Of a stretch of 64,000 bases of DNA, positions 43,296-52,418 are shown one piece after another. The stretch comes from Halobacteriales archaeon YIM A00010. Its GTDB lineage: Archaea; Halobacteriota; Halobacteria; Halobacteriales; Haloarculaceae. Numbering within the stretch: the first letter of the stretch is position 1; every line of letters begins with the position of its first letter. A program made the translations under genes and the position numbers. The stretch covers positions 806,001-870,000 of the forward strand of contig JAKCFJ010000002.1 of the NCBI GenBank assembly GCA_025041175.1, written 5' to 3'. The notes under the pieces are model-generated. The model was not told the DNA's origin. It worked only from the letters and a program-made list of their open reading frames with translations, and ran no database searches.

Positions 43296-44420
43296 TCACC
43301 ACGTCCGCGTCGAGGCGGTGTCCTGCGCGCCGTCGGCGTCTATACTCGTCGGTTCGTCGAATTCGATAGCATCGAGGGAGATCCGGACCGCCTCAATCTC
43401 CTCGTAAACTGTGCCCCACCCGCCGACGCTGTACAGGTCGCCGTCAGCGGCGAGCTCCAGCCGCAAGAATCCGGCCAGCTCCTCGAACGACGGGCGTCCC
43501 TCGGGGCGGTAAACGTCCGGGTACGCAATGTCGGTGACGCGCCCGGAGATCTCACAGGGTTCGTTCGTGTCGACCCACGCCCCCTCGATCGTCACAGCGA
43601 CGCTCGCTCCGTCCTCCCACAGCGGCGCCACGTCCCGAACGAACTCCTCGAGGGTCATGTAGACGTACGGTGGATCAGTGTCCTCATAAACAGTCTCCCA
43701 GAGGGTCCAGACGCCCGTCTGGAAGTACCAGTGGAAGATAAACGAGAGGATGTAGTCGTCGATCAGGACGCCGAACGGCCTGTTGGCCCAGTCGTTCGGC
43801 GTGAAGCACGTCCACGTGCGGTCGGCCACGAGCAGGAACGGTCCCGGGATCCGGCACGCGCGGAGTTCCGTCACCGTTCCCTCGAGGGACACGTCCGCGA
43901 GTCTCTCCTCCAGATCGACTCCGTATACGGCCACCTTCGTGACGACACCACAGTCGTGGGCATCCTCCAGGGCACTCGTCAGTGCCCGGAACTGGTCGAC
44001 AGTCGCCGACAGTTCGATGAAGCTCTCCGCGTCCCGGATCAGGTCGCGCGCCCGGTCGACGACCGTCTCCTCGTGCTTGACGACGCTGACCGTGTGGTCG
44101 CTGACCGCCGGCTGCTCCCACCGGTTCTCGATCGCGTCCGCCGCCTCGTTCATCAGCTTCCCCCGGGACCGAAGGTCCCGGAGAACGTCGATCGGCTCCC
44201 GTGGACGGGCGTGGAGTTTATCCTGGTCGAACGTCTCGATGTAGCTCATCCGCTCGAGAGCGCGGAGAACGTCGTAGATCTGGGACACTGGAACGGAACA
44301 CCGCTTGGCGACCTTCACCGCTGGCATCATTCCCTGCTCGAGCAGCGTGATGTAGGCGTCAGCCTGGTACGAGGTCAATCCTGCTTCCTGTAGCGCGTCT
44401 CTGAGGGGGTCCCGATCCAT
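43296..44420 (-). CDS. TrmB-family sugar-responsive transcriptional regulator
   Basis: The 374-residue protein starts with a TrmB winged helix (LREALQ-like start, then AGLTSYQADAYITLLEQGMM, VAKRCSVPVSQIYDVLRALE and MSYIETF). A short linker helix and the phospholipase-D-like/sugar-binding C-terminal domain follow (ESFIELSATVDQFRALTSAL, then LLVADRTWTCFTPNDWANRP and FGVLIDDYILSFIFHWYFQT). TrmB proteins bind sugars and switch transport and catabolic genes. It lies between the lyases and the GH81 gene, all on one strand, and is the obvious candidate to control them. Its inducer is unknown. Confidence 0.88.
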   Translation of the reverse strand: MDRDPLRDALQEAGLTSYQADAYITLLEQGMMPAVKVAKRCSVPVSQIYDVLRALERMSYIETFDQDKLHARPREPIDVLRDLRSRGKLMNEAADAIENRWEQPAVSDHTVSVVKHEETVVDRARDLIRDAESFIELSATVDQFRALTSALEDAHDCGVVTKVAVYGVDLEERLADVSLEGTVTELRACRIPGPFLLVADRTWTCFTPNDWANRPFGVLIDDYILSFIFHWYFQTGVWTLWETVYEDTDPPYVYMTLEEFVRDVAPLWEDGASVAVTIEGAWVDTNEPCEISGRVTDIAYPDVYRPEGRPSFEELAGFLRLELAADGDLYSVGGWGTVYEEIEAVRISLDAIEFDEPTSIDADGAQDTASTRTW

Positions 44421-44509
44421 GCTTCATAACGACAATAATTGCTAATCAGTCTTTTGCAAAGCCGGGGCGAGCGGATCGACGCCGCCGATCCGACGGTCGA
44501 GACGGTCGG

Positions 44510-47104
44510 TCAGTATTCGTGGGTGAACGCGTCGGAGACGTACTGTCCACCAGCGCCGTCGTCCCAGACGAAGCGGACGTCGATCGCGCTGGCGGCGTCG
44601 TGCGTGTGACGGTGGATCCCCCCGTCGGACTCCATGCGGTAGCCGACCCAGCCGCCGTCGTCGAACTGGATGTCCGCCCAGTCGGCGTCGTTGTTCGGAT
44701 CGAACTCCCAGTGGCTGGCGTCGCCGTCGTCGGTGACGGTGGCGGTCCAGCCGTCGCCGGAGTAAGTGGTCTCACCGTCACCGTTGCCATCGTCACCGTC
44801 GTCACCGCCGTCGCCGGTGTCAGCGGACGTGGCCATCGAGTTCGGGGGGACATCCAGCTGCGCGCCGTCGGAGAAGGTCACGGTCGCGGCGGAATCACCG
44901 GCGTTGTAGGCCGCGTAGGTCCGCTGGCTGCCGTGGCTAAACACCTGGTAGAACGGCGTGTCCGCGGTGACGGTGCCGTCCGGTGGACCCATCTCGTGGA
45001 GGTTGTAGATCCAGTGGTACGTCTGGGCGCGCGTGTGGCCGCCTTCGATCTCGTAGGTGTTCTTCCGTGCTTCAAACTTCTCGACGGCGTCCTGTCCGTC
45101 CGAGAACGCCCGATACATCCACATGATGTCCGGCCAGTAGTCGAATTCGTCGGTGCCCTTGTTCTCGACGAGTTCGTCGTAGTTCTCTGCCGGCACCGCG
45201 TCGTCCCAGCCCAAATGCAGCGAGTAGCCGGCGAGTGGCAGCCAGTTGATGCCGTGGATCGCTTCCTCGTCGGCGGTCCACCAGGTGGCGTAGGCGTAAC
45301 CGTTGCCCCACACCATCCCGGCGGTCCCGTAGTCCCACGAGTCGGGGTGGTTGGCGTCGTCGGCGTCAAACCAGTACTCGTGGACAGCGTGGAGTTCAGT
45401 CGTGTAGAGGAAGACACCGAAGTCGCGCAGTTCCTCGTTGCCCGTGTACTCGCCCCACTCGATGATCGCCGCGTACGCGTTGAGCGCCTCGGACGAGGAT
45501 TCCTGGTTGTTGCCGTCAGCGAACTCGGCGCCGCCGCCCTCCGCCCACGAGTGTCCGCAGTACGGGCTGAAGTTGCGCGCAAACGGGAACATGTCGTCCT
45601 CGCGGCGAGGGTTGGCGTAGTCGCGGATCAGGTGCTCGATCATCCCTCCCCACTGGTCCTGGGCGCCCCAGTCGGGGTCGGTGCGCGCGATTTCGGCGGC
45701 AGCGCGCACGTAGTACCCGTAGTGGAAGTGGTGATCGGACAGCGACGATGCCGACCCGTGGCTCTCGGGATACCCCAGCAGTGATCCCCAGTTGTCGTCG
45801 TAGTAGAACAGTTCCGCTTCGCCGCTCTCGGCTTGGAGCCACCCCTCGAGGTGGTTTCGCAGCGAGCCGACGACGGCGTCGCGCTTGCCGCTCAGGCCGA
45901 ACTGCTCGGCCAGCGCTTTGCTTTCGACCAGCCGTCCGTAGTCCTTGCCGACGTTGTACGTGTCGGGTCCCTCGATCGAGGTGTCGATCTCCTCGATGTA
46001 CCCTTGGATCTCTGCGGTGTCGTAACCGCCCTCGTCGGGCAGGAACGGGAGCATGCCGCCGTAGTCGTAGGTCGTCGAGAACGACGACCCGGCGACGACG
46101 CGCATCTCCCCGCGCGGGGACGTGTAGGTCGTCTCCAGCGTGTCGTCGTCGCTGTGCTTCCACTGGTGGGGATGCAGGGCGGTGATCGTCCCCGCGGCCG
46201 CGCTCTCGGACATCTCATCCGTCTCGAAGTTGTAGGTGGTGTGGACCGCGGCGTTGGCCTGGTCGTACTCCCAGTCGGTCCGGGTGTCGGTGACGAAGTT
46301 GTACGCGTAGTCCTCGAACGTGTCGAGGAAAGCGGTTCCGGGCAGGGCAGCGATCGAACAGTAGCCGGCGCCGCCGAGGTCGTTGGTGAGCGAACCGGTG
46401 CCGACGCCCGACCAGGTCGTTCCGGACGGGGCGAACAGCCCGTAGTGGTGCCCATCGATGGTGACGCCGAGGACGTTCCCCTCCTCAGCCCAGACCTCCG
46501 GTGCGCCGTCGAATGTGATCTCGGCGCCGCCGCCTTCGTACTCGCAGAACACGAAGGGTAAACCCTGGGCGAACGTCGCGCGCAGCGTCGTGGCGCTCCC
46601 CTCCCCCCAGAGCGCGTCGACCGACCAGTCGCCGTGGCCGTCCACGCGCGCAGCGGCGAAACTGTCGGTGCCAGCGTGTCCGATCGTCAAGTCACGACCG
46701 CTGTTGTCCATCACCGTCGTCGTGCCGTCAACCCAGTTGGTCGGGTTCTTGACGAGGAGTCCGTCGTCCTCCGCCCGGAGCATCAGCGGCTGGGCGAACA
46801 TGTTCTCCGAGAACGCGTTCCAGACCAGACTCGACCACCAGTCGTTGGTCGGAACCGGCCCACTACCGAATCCAGTGGTCGTCCAGACCGTGTCCTGGGG
46901 CGCTTGCGCACCCGAGGGCAACGCTGTGGTGTAACTGCCATTGCCGACCGGCACGTGGTTGCTCGCACTGGCAGTGCCGGTCCCGCCGACTGTCCAAGCC
47001 GCCGAGGCGGCGCCGACCAGCTTGCAGTAGTCCCTGCGCGATACGTCGCTCGATTGCGCTTGGCTGTCGATCGCTTCGTCGTTCGAGGGTCGTTCGTTAC
47101 TCAT
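44510..47104 (-). CDS. Secreted GH81 endo-beta-1,3-glucanase
   Basis: From ATG 47104 this is 864 residues. A Tat signal (SRRDYCKLVGAASAAW) is followed by the GH81 N-terminal beta-sandwich, then the alpha/alpha-toroid catalytic domain. Typical marks are PVPTNDWWSSLVWN, SLSDHHFHYGYYVRAAAEIA, FSPYCGHSWAEGGGAEFADG and NNQESSSEALNAYAAI, the last carrying the catalytic Glu residues. A Gly/Asp linker (DGGDDGDDGNGDG) leads to a C-terminal beta-rich module of about 85 residues, probably a glycan-binding domain. The enzyme would cut laminarin- or curdlan-like glucans outside the cell. The TATA region is near 47262-47272. Confidence 0.9.
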   Translation of the reverse strand: MSNERPSNDEAIDSQAQSSDVSRRDYCKLVGAASAAWTVGGTGTASASNHVPVGNGSYTTALPSGAQAPQDTVWTTTGFGSGPVPTNDWWSSLVWNAFSENMFAQPLMLRAEDDGLLVKNPTNWVDGTTTVMDNSGRDLTIGHAGTDSFAAARVDGHGDWSVDALWGEGSATTLRATFAQGLPFVFCEYEGGGAEITFDGAPEVWAEEGNVLGVTIDGHHYGLFAPSGTTWSGVGTGSLTNDLGGAGYCSIAALPGTAFLDTFEDYAYNFVTDTRTDWEYDQANAAVHTTYNFETDEMSESAAAGTITALHPHQWKHSDDDTLETTYTSPRGEMRVVAGSSFSTTYDYGGMLPFLPDEGGYDTAEIQGYIEEIDTSIEGPDTYNVGKDYGRLVESKALAEQFGLSGKRDAVVGSLRNHLEGWLQAESGEAELFYYDDNWGSLLGYPESHGSASSLSDHHFHYGYYVRAAAEIARTDPDWGAQDQWGGMIEHLIRDYANPRREDDMFPFARNFSPYCGHSWAEGGGAEFADGNNQESSSEALNAYAAIIEWGEYTGNEELRDFGVFLYTTELHAVHEYWFDADDANHPDSWDYGTAGMVWGNGYAYATWWTADEEAIHGINWLPLAGYSLHLGWDDAVPAENYDELVENKGTDEFDYWPDIMWMYRAFSDGQDAVEKFEARKNTYEIEGGHTRAQTYHWIYNLHEMGPPDGTVTADTPFYQVFSHGSQRTYAAYNAGDSAATVTFSDGAQLDVPPNSMATSADTGDGGDDGDDGNGDGETTYSGDGWTATVTDDGDASHWEFDPNNDADWADIQFDDGGWVGYRMESDGGIHRHTHDAASAIDVRFVWDDGAGGQYVSDAFTHEY

Positions 47105-47331
47105 GGTTGCTACTGATAGCGTCTCGGTGTGACGTCTCTGCGACGGCGAGCACAGTCTACGACGGTCTCCCCGCTTCAGTGACCTCGCGTTCCGGCGCGT
47201 AGCCGCTGTGCCACCTGCTCGTTCCCCACCGACGCACGCTATCATCAAAACGTTGTAGTGATATCTATTATATCTTTTCACTAGAAATGTTTACATCATC
47301 GGAGTAGACGGCGATTCGGCGTTTGGGGGTA

Positions 47332-47613
47332 CTAGTATTCTCGAGCTACACTACGCCGACCGTGTTCGTTGACCTTGCTGCCGTAGCCGAACTCCGAGAA
47401 CCGGCGGACGCTGTCAGCGTCGCTATCGGAACTCGCTCGCGTGTACTCGAGGTCGGGAACGAGAAGCCGAACCGCTCCGCCGGTGTACAGCGTGACGGAG
47501 CTACCGCGGAACCCCGAGAGGTAGTACTGGTTGCTGTCCTCGCCGTCGATCAGATACCCGTCGGTTCCGGCCGCGTCGAGGAACCGCGTTAGCTGTGGAT
47601 AGGCGGGTGCCAT
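47332..47613 (-). pseudogene. Xaa-Pro peptidase (M24) N-terminal fragment
   Basis: The 93-residue frame starts MAPAYPQLTRFLDAAGTDGY and continues LIDGEDSNQYYLSGFRG, SSVTLYTGGAVRLLVPDLEY and TRASSDSD. That is the first third of the creatinase-type N-terminal domain of haloarchaeal Xaa-Pro aminopeptidases (about 390 residues). The catalytic metal-binding part is absent, and the reading frame ends in unrelated residues. It is a remnant, probably cut by past IS activity like the IS6 remnant nearby. Confidence 0.7.
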
Positions 47614-47794
47614 GTGACGAAATCGAAAGAACTGAACAATAAAAAGTATTGAACGGTGTCACCAACCACCGCGCATCGTGCAGCGCCACCCAGCGGTTGC
47701 TGCGGCCCGAATCATTGACCACCCATAAGCGGTCGGTCAGTGCATTAATATGCTGTTTCACGCGGAGAACGATCGTAACCACTCATCAACAGTT

Positions 47795-48305
47795 TCTGTG
47801 TCGGCGCTGTTGAAATAGTTTGGAAAACAGAAAGTTTGTTGTTTTACCCCGTGAGAAATACGTTCGTCGCAGACACCGAATCCGTGGCGGGAGCAGGCCG
47901 TGGAGCGGAGTCACTTCATACGAGAACCACGGCGTTCTCGGGACATCGTCGACGGCGGGCCGCAGAAAGCTCGGCAACGCGACCCACGTTTGGGCTGTAG
48001 CAACTCGTTTGATTCGGGATCGATAGCGTTCACGAGACGTGGAGCGTCTCGTTCGCACACCAGAATCCGAAGGATTCTGGGGACGTTCACGAGAGCGCAG
48101 CTCTCGTGGGCCAGCCAAAACGCGAAGCGTTTTGGTGACTACGTACAGCCAGTAGCGTTCCGCACCCAGTTGTGAACGGTCGAACATATCTATTCGACAC
48201 CAAAACATATCAGTAGTAATTGTTGTATTTTAAATCTATGATTTAGCAAGGTAGAGCTACATACCGAGCATCATAAACAGTTTCGGCGTTGTTTCTCTCC
48301 AACGT
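47795..48305 (-). pseudogene. Decayed IS6-family transposase, split by a hairpin array
   Basis: Both ends align by eye with the intact IS6 transposase at 6365-7000. The piece at about 47795-47900 matches the C-terminal codons (KLFQQ..., corresponding to SNCFSNA). The piece at about 48165-48305 matches the N-terminal third (TVHNWV region and start). The middle contains many changes and the four-hairpin array at 48032-48135. No frame is open throughout. Confidence 0.65.
48032..48135. repeat. Ordered array of four hairpins inside the IS6 remnant
   Basis: Four perfect hairpins occur in a row: ACGAGACG/CGTCTCGT (loop TGGAG), CCAGAATCC/GGATTCTGG (loop GAA), CACGAGAGC/GCTCTCGTG (loop GCA) and CCAAAACGC/GCGTTTTGG (loop GAA). 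They form two copies of a 55-56-bp unit, each beginning GTTCACGAG and ending TGG plus GAC. The CCAGAA/CCAAAA hairpins match, in order and sequence style, those at 28774-28866. Confidence 0.8.
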
Positions 48306-48330
48306 TCACTCGACGAAGCTGCACCGATGG

Positions 48331-49137
48331 CTACTGGAGGTTACCACCACCGCTCACCCGAACGGTCGTTCCAACGACGTACGATGCGGCGTCGCTACAA
48401 AGATACAGTACCGCGTTGGCGATGTCTTCGGGGTCGCCGAGACGACCGAGGGGACGGTCGTTTCCCCATTCTTCGAGAACATCGTCAGTCGTCCGATCCG
48501 GGCGTTCGTCCGCAACTCGACGGGCTTCGTGCCGGAGCTGTCTCGACACAGTCACGTCGGTCGAGACGGCGTTCATCCGAATTCCCTCTTGTGCCAGATC
48601 GTACGCCATCCGCCACGTGAGTCCGTTGATCGCGGTCTTCGACGCACCGTACAACCCGCGTCCACCGGTTCGACGATCACCGGTTTGACTCGTGACATTC
48701 ACGATCGAGCCACCGACATCGCGTTCGATCATGTGTCGTGCGACGAGTTTCGATGCGTAGAACTGCGACCGAACGTTGACGTTCATCGTGAACTCCCAGT
48801 CCTCGAGGGGAGCAGCGACCATCGACTCCTCTTCGGGCCAGACGGCGGCGTTGTTGACGAGCACGTCAATTTCCTCGAATTCGGCGATAGACCGGTCGAC
48901 CAACCGCTCGATATCCGCCGGCTGAGACAGATCGGCCGGGACCCCGATCACGGCTCCGTCGCCGAGCTCATCGAGTTCCACGACCGTCGATTCGACGTCG
49001 GACTCGGTGCGCGAATTAACGGCGATGTTGGCGTCCGCGCGTGCGAGCACCTCGGCAATCCCACGGCCGATACCGCTGGTCGATCCAGTGACGATAGCCG
49101 ACTCACCACTGTAATCATACACCGCGTGTCCAGTCAT
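48331..49137 (-). CDS. Short-chain dehydrogenase/reductase (SDR)
   Basis: The 268-residue classical SDR has the cofactor motif VTGSTSGIGRGIAEVLA near residue 17, then VLVNNAAVWPEE, catalytic Ser in GSIVNVTSQTGDR, Tyr-Lys in GLYGASKTAINGL, and the usual C-terminal VLYLCSDAASYVVGTTVRVS. It oxidises or reduces a hydroxyl group with NAD(P). In this island it could act as a sugar dehydrogenase or as the dehydrogenase of a 2-keto-3-deoxy-sugar acid. It is co-directional with the sugar importer genes 75 bp upstream and may be the last gene of that operon. Confidence 0.88.
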   Translation of the reverse strand: MTGHAVYDYSGESAIVTGSTSGIGRGIAEVLARADANIAVNSRTESDVESTVVELDELGDGAVIGVPADLSQPADIERLVDRSIAEFEEIDVLVNNAAVWPEEESMVAAPLEDWEFTMNVNVRSQFYASKLVARHMIERDVGGSIVNVTSQTGDRRTGGRGLYGASKTAINGLTWRMAYDLAQEGIRMNAVSTDVTVSRQLRHEARRVADERPDRTTDDVLEEWGNDRPLGRLGDPEDIANAVLYLCSDAASYVVGTTVRVSGGGNLQ

Positions 49138-49212
49138 AACAGCCGTAAGAACAGATGACGTAAATATCTATGTCCGGCTGTGGACGGAGAGATGGATCAG
49201 TCGTGACACCGA

Positions 49213-50007
49213 CTACGACCGCTCACCGGACACCATCAACGAACTGAGATCGTCTTTCGTCACCGAGTCCGTGCTTGCTACCTCGACGATCTCACCCTGA
49301 TAGAGAACGCCGACCCGATCGGCGAGTTGGAAGATTTCGTCGAGGCTGTGGCTAACGACGATGATCGTCTTTCCGTTGTCGCGCAGGTTTCGAACTGTCT
49401 CCCGGACGAGTGCAGTCGCGTCGACTGAAAGCGCGCTCGTCGGTTCGTCCAGAATGACGATGTCCGGATCGAATGCGAGCGCTCGTGCGATAGCGACCAG
49501 CTGCCGCTCCCCACCGGAGTGAAACGCGACCTCGGCGTGTGGATCGATGTCTCGCTTGAGATGCGTCTCGATGATCGCTTCGGCTCTCTCGTAGGTTTCA
49601 TCCCAGTCGATCGATCGAAACGGACCGATCTCCGTGGCTGGAAAGTTACCCATAAAAATGTTCGTTGCCACGTCGAGATCATCCATCAGTGCCAGATCCT
49701 GATACACCGTCTCGATGCCCCGATTGCGGGCGCTTTCTGGACTATCGAACTCGACGGACTCGCCGTCAAGATAGATCTCTCCGCTGGTCGGTTCGTGAAC
49801 GCCGCTGAGAACGTTCATCAAGGTCGATTTGCCGGCACCGTTGTCGCCGACGAGAGCGAGGATCTCGTTTTCGCGGATGGACAGAGTGACGTTCTCGAGT
49901 GCGACAATGCGTCCGAAGACCTTTTGGACGTTTTCGACCGCTATCTTTCCTGTCGGTTCGTGTGCTGGATCGCGGCCGTCGGTGGTATCGGGTGGTTCGC
50001 TACTCAT
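49213..50007 (-). CDS. Sugar ABC importer, ATP-binding protein (Rbs-type, single domain)
   Basis: The 264-residue protein has Walker A GDNGAGKSTLMNVLSGVHEP near residue 54. The signature region is FHSGGERQLVAIARALAFDP near 160, and Walker B is IVILDEPTSALSVDATALVR. A hallmark of the RbsA/XylG group is the helix-rich MDDLDVATNIFMGNFP part. Bacterial RbsA proteins carry two such domains in about 500 residues. This one has one, so it probably works as a homodimer. It overlaps the permease gene by ATGA (50004-50007). Confidence 0.9.
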   Translation of the reverse strand: MSSEPPDTTDGRDPAHEPTGKIAVENVQKVFGRIVALENVTLSIRENEILALVGDNGAGKSTLMNVLSGVHEPTSGEIYLDGESVEFDSPESARNRGIETVYQDLALMDDLDVATNIFMGNFPATEIGPFRSIDWDETYERAEAIIETHLKRDIDPHAEVAFHSGGERQLVAIARALAFDPDIVILDEPTSALSVDATALVRETVRNLRDNGKTIIVVSHSLDEIFQLADRVGVLYQGEIVEVASTDSVTKDDLSSLMVSGERS

Positions 50008-51008
50008 GTACTGGCCCCCGCCGAAAGGACTCGATCGCGGATGTTTGCTTTGGTGTTGTACAGCAAGATCGCGATCAGAAGCACGATACCGTTGACGACC
50101 TCGATGAGCGTCGGATCGAATCCGGCGACGTTGAGCGACGTTTCGATGAGACTGAGGAGCAACACGCCGCCGAGAGCACCGAGTAACTTTCCACGCCCAC
50201 CAAAGAGGCTGATCCCACCGATGATCGCCGCTGCGAACGCAGAGAACACCATATCGTCGGCGATATCGGGCGAAACGAGTCCGGTGTAGCCGGTCAACAT
50301 CAACCCTGCGAGCGCACAGAAGAAGCCACTCAGTGTGTAGACCAGGATGATCGTCCGTTCGGTGTTGATCCCGACGGCGCGGGCAGCTTCCTTGTCACTG
50401 CCGACCGCGTACACGGCCTGTCCGAAATGCGTGTATCGGAAAATCACCGCCATGAAGACGAACGACGCGAGCAGAACGCCGATCGCGACGATCGGGCTGC
50501 TCCCGAGTGCGGTGTATCCGTCTGGAAGGCCCGAAATGGGTTGAGTCGTTAACGCGAGCTTTCCACCGCCGAAGATAACGAAAAACGCCAGCGTCTGGAG
50601 GAACGGATTCACTCCGAACGTGGCGATCATGATCCCATTTGTCGCGCCGATCACGCATCCGACCGCAACGACAATGACGACGCCGAGAATGGGATTCGAG
50701 ACGAGACTCCATTCGGCAAGGATCATTGCAGTGAGCACGGCCGAGAACCCGGCGATCGCACCGACCGAGAGATCGAAGTGTCCGGACAACAGACAGACGC
50801 TCTCTGCGAGAACGATGAGTCCGAGTGGAACCGCTGCGAACAACATCAGTTGGAGCGTGGCTGTGTTCGTAAAGACCCGTGGAACGAACGCCAGCACCAA
50901 CAGGGAGATGACGGCCAGAATCGGCCAGATCATGTTTTCGAGCAGAATCAGCACTGACTGTTCGGGGAGCCGATCGAACTGCCGTGTTACAATGTTGGAA
51001 GTGCGCAT
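50004..51008 (-). CDS. Sugar ABC importer, permease (RbsC-like)
   Basis: From ATG 51008 this is 334 residues with about nine helices. It carries the RbsC family marks: GLIVLAESVCLLSGHFDLSV, then GAIAGFSAVLTAMILAEW, IGATNGIMIATFGVNPFLQT, AVYAVGSDKEAARAVGINTE and AIIGGISLFGGRGKLLGALG. It forms the membrane channel of the importer. It lies between the binding-protein gene (15 bp upstream) and the ATPase gene. Confidence 0.9.
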   Translation of the reverse strand: MRTSNIVTRQFDRLPEQSVLILLENMIWPILAVISLLVLAFVPRVFTNTATLQLMLFAAVPLGLIVLAESVCLLSGHFDLSVGAIAGFSAVLTAMILAEWSLVSNPILGVVIVVAVGCVIGATNGIMIATFGVNPFLQTLAFFVIFGGGKLALTTQPISGLPDGYTALGSSPIVAIGVLLASFVFMAVIFRYTHFGQAVYAVGSDKEAARAVGINTERTIILVYTLSGFFCALAGLMLTGYTGLVSPDIADDMVFSAFAAAIIGGISLFGGRGKLLGALGGVLLLSLIETSLNVAGFDPTLIEVVNGIVLLIAILLYNTKANIRDRVLSAGAST

Positions 51009-51022
51009 GGATAGCGATAATG

Positions 51023-52132
51023 TTATCCCCAAATGTTCCCCCAGAGTCCTGGGTTGTCGACGTTTTCGTCAGTAACGACGATACCGGCGGTCAGAACGTG
51101 TGTATGTCCGTCCTGTTCCTCGACGGTCGCGGGCGCCCAGATCGGATCCTCCCAGAGCTGCGTTCCGTTGTACTCGATCGGATCGAACGAGTAGTCGTTC
51201 TGGTCGACGGTATCGCCGGGCTGGGGCAGCGCGTCGTCACCGCTATCGATGTAATCGAGCAGCTGTTGGATCGCCAGGGGAATGTAGAAGTGCACCGGTT
51301 GGTCGACGGCAGCGTCGACGTATCCCTCTTTGATCAGTGGGTTCACATCCGGTCCAGCATCGGGTTGCGTCTGAACGATGTGATCGCTCTCCCCAGCAGG
51401 AGACTGGAGATCCAACTGCTCGAACGCGTTCTGGACGCCGATCCCGCACGTCATGTTCGTCGGGTACACCCCGTCAGGAGCGTCGTTTGCGCTCAGGTAA
51501 TCCTCGGTCGTCGACTGTGAATCGTCGATACTCCAATCCGTCTGGATCGTATCGACGACTTCGACGCCGTCTTGCTCTGCGATGTACTCGTCGAACCCGT
51601 CCGTCCGGGCGTTCGACTGCTGGTTGAAGGCACCACGGACGTGGAGCACGGAAAATTCGTCCTGGTCGGGATTCTGCTCCTCGAGGGTTTCGACCATCAG
51701 TTCGGCACACGTCGCTCCCGCCTCGGTGTTCCCGAACGCGGTAAACGTCTTGATCGAATCGGTCGTCCCCGGATCGTTAACTGTGAAGACAGGAATGCCC
51801 TCCTCCGCGGCCTCGTCGATCGCCTCATCGACCGCTTCGTCGAACGGTGCGGCGATGATCGCGTCGTACCCCTCGGCAACGAACTGGCGGATGTCAGTCA
51901 CCTGCTCGGCCGAGTCCTGGTCGTGGCTAACGATGTTGTAATCGAGTCCCTGTTCTTCGGCGTACAGTTCACCAGCCTCGTAGAAGGCAGTCACCCAGTC
52001 ACCGCCAACGAGGTGCTGTGAAACACCCACCCGAAGCGAGTCGTCGTCCTCGGAGCCCATACACCCGGCTACTCCGACCGCGCTGGCAGCGACTACCGAC
52101 CGCAGGTAGCCGCGCCTGCTAGTAATGTGCAT
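51023..52132 (-). CDS. Sugar ABC importer, substrate-binding lipoprotein
   Basis: The 369-residue protein has a Tat-type lipoprotein signal (RRGYLRSVVAASAVGVAGCM, with lipobox VAGC near residue 23). After cleavage it is anchored on the outside of the membrane. The body is a type I periplasmic binding fold: LRVGVSQHLVGGDWVTAFYE, then DYNIVSHDQDSAEQVTDIRQ, GYDAIIAAPFDEAVDEAIDE and YVDAAVDQPVHFYIPLAIQQ. It belongs to the ribose/deoxysugar-binding type. The ligand is not known. L-fucose or another hexose released nearby is the guess. TATA-like sequences lie at 52143-52170. Confidence 0.9.
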   Translation of the reverse strand: MHITSRRGYLRSVVAASAVGVAGCMGSEDDDSLRVGVSQHLVGGDWVTAFYEAGELYAEEQGLDYNIVSHDQDSAEQVTDIRQFVAEGYDAIIAAPFDEAVDEAIDEAAEEGIPVFTVNDPGTTDSIKTFTAFGNTEAGATCAELMVETLEEQNPDQDEFSVLHVRGAFNQQSNARTDGFDEYIAEQDGVEVVDTIQTDWSIDDSQSTTEDYLSANDAPDGVYPTNMTCGIGVQNAFEQLDLQSPAGESDHIVQTQPDAGPDVNPLIKEGYVDAAVDQPVHFYIPLAIQQLLDYIDSGDDALPQPGDTVDQNDYSFDPIEYNGTQLWEDPIWAPATVEEQDGHTHVLTAGIVVTDENVDNPGLWGNIWG

Positions 52133-52385
52133 ACGAACCTAAACAATATACCACTTCAAATAAAGGTTATCGTTCTTACCAGACACTCATCCAAAATTGA
52201 TAAAAAATGTTGGAAATATGTGAAGATGTGAGGAGCACCGGTAGCGACGAAGGGAGCATCACCGCCCGCCTATCGTCCCGAAACGAGCACGAGCTCGACG
52301 AGAGGGTAGAACGACGTCGCGGCCCCGGATGAAAGCGGAGTCGCCTCCCCAGTGGTGTGGTCTCGCTGTGAGCGTTCACACCACA

Positions 52386-52400
52386 TCTTTATTATATTCT
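52386..52400 (+). promoter_or_regulatory. Promoter of the amidohydrolase gene
   Basis: TTTATTATATT at 52388-52398 is centred 26 bp before the GTG at 52419, which predicts a leaderless mRNA and supports that start. The 285-bp gap also holds the leftward promoter of the importer operon. Confidence 0.6.
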
Positions 52401-52418
52401 TATCCATAGTGGCTGCGC

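Noticed and set aside
44519-45784. 421-codon open frame antisense to the GH81 gene
   Set aside because: It is Val/Gly/Arg-rich with no motif, mirrors the codon use of the GH81 gene below it, and GH81 is certain.
28774-48135. Hairpin arrays as CRISPR repeats
   Set aside because: The repeated parts are the palindromes and short linkers; there are no unique 30-40-bp spacers and no cas genes.
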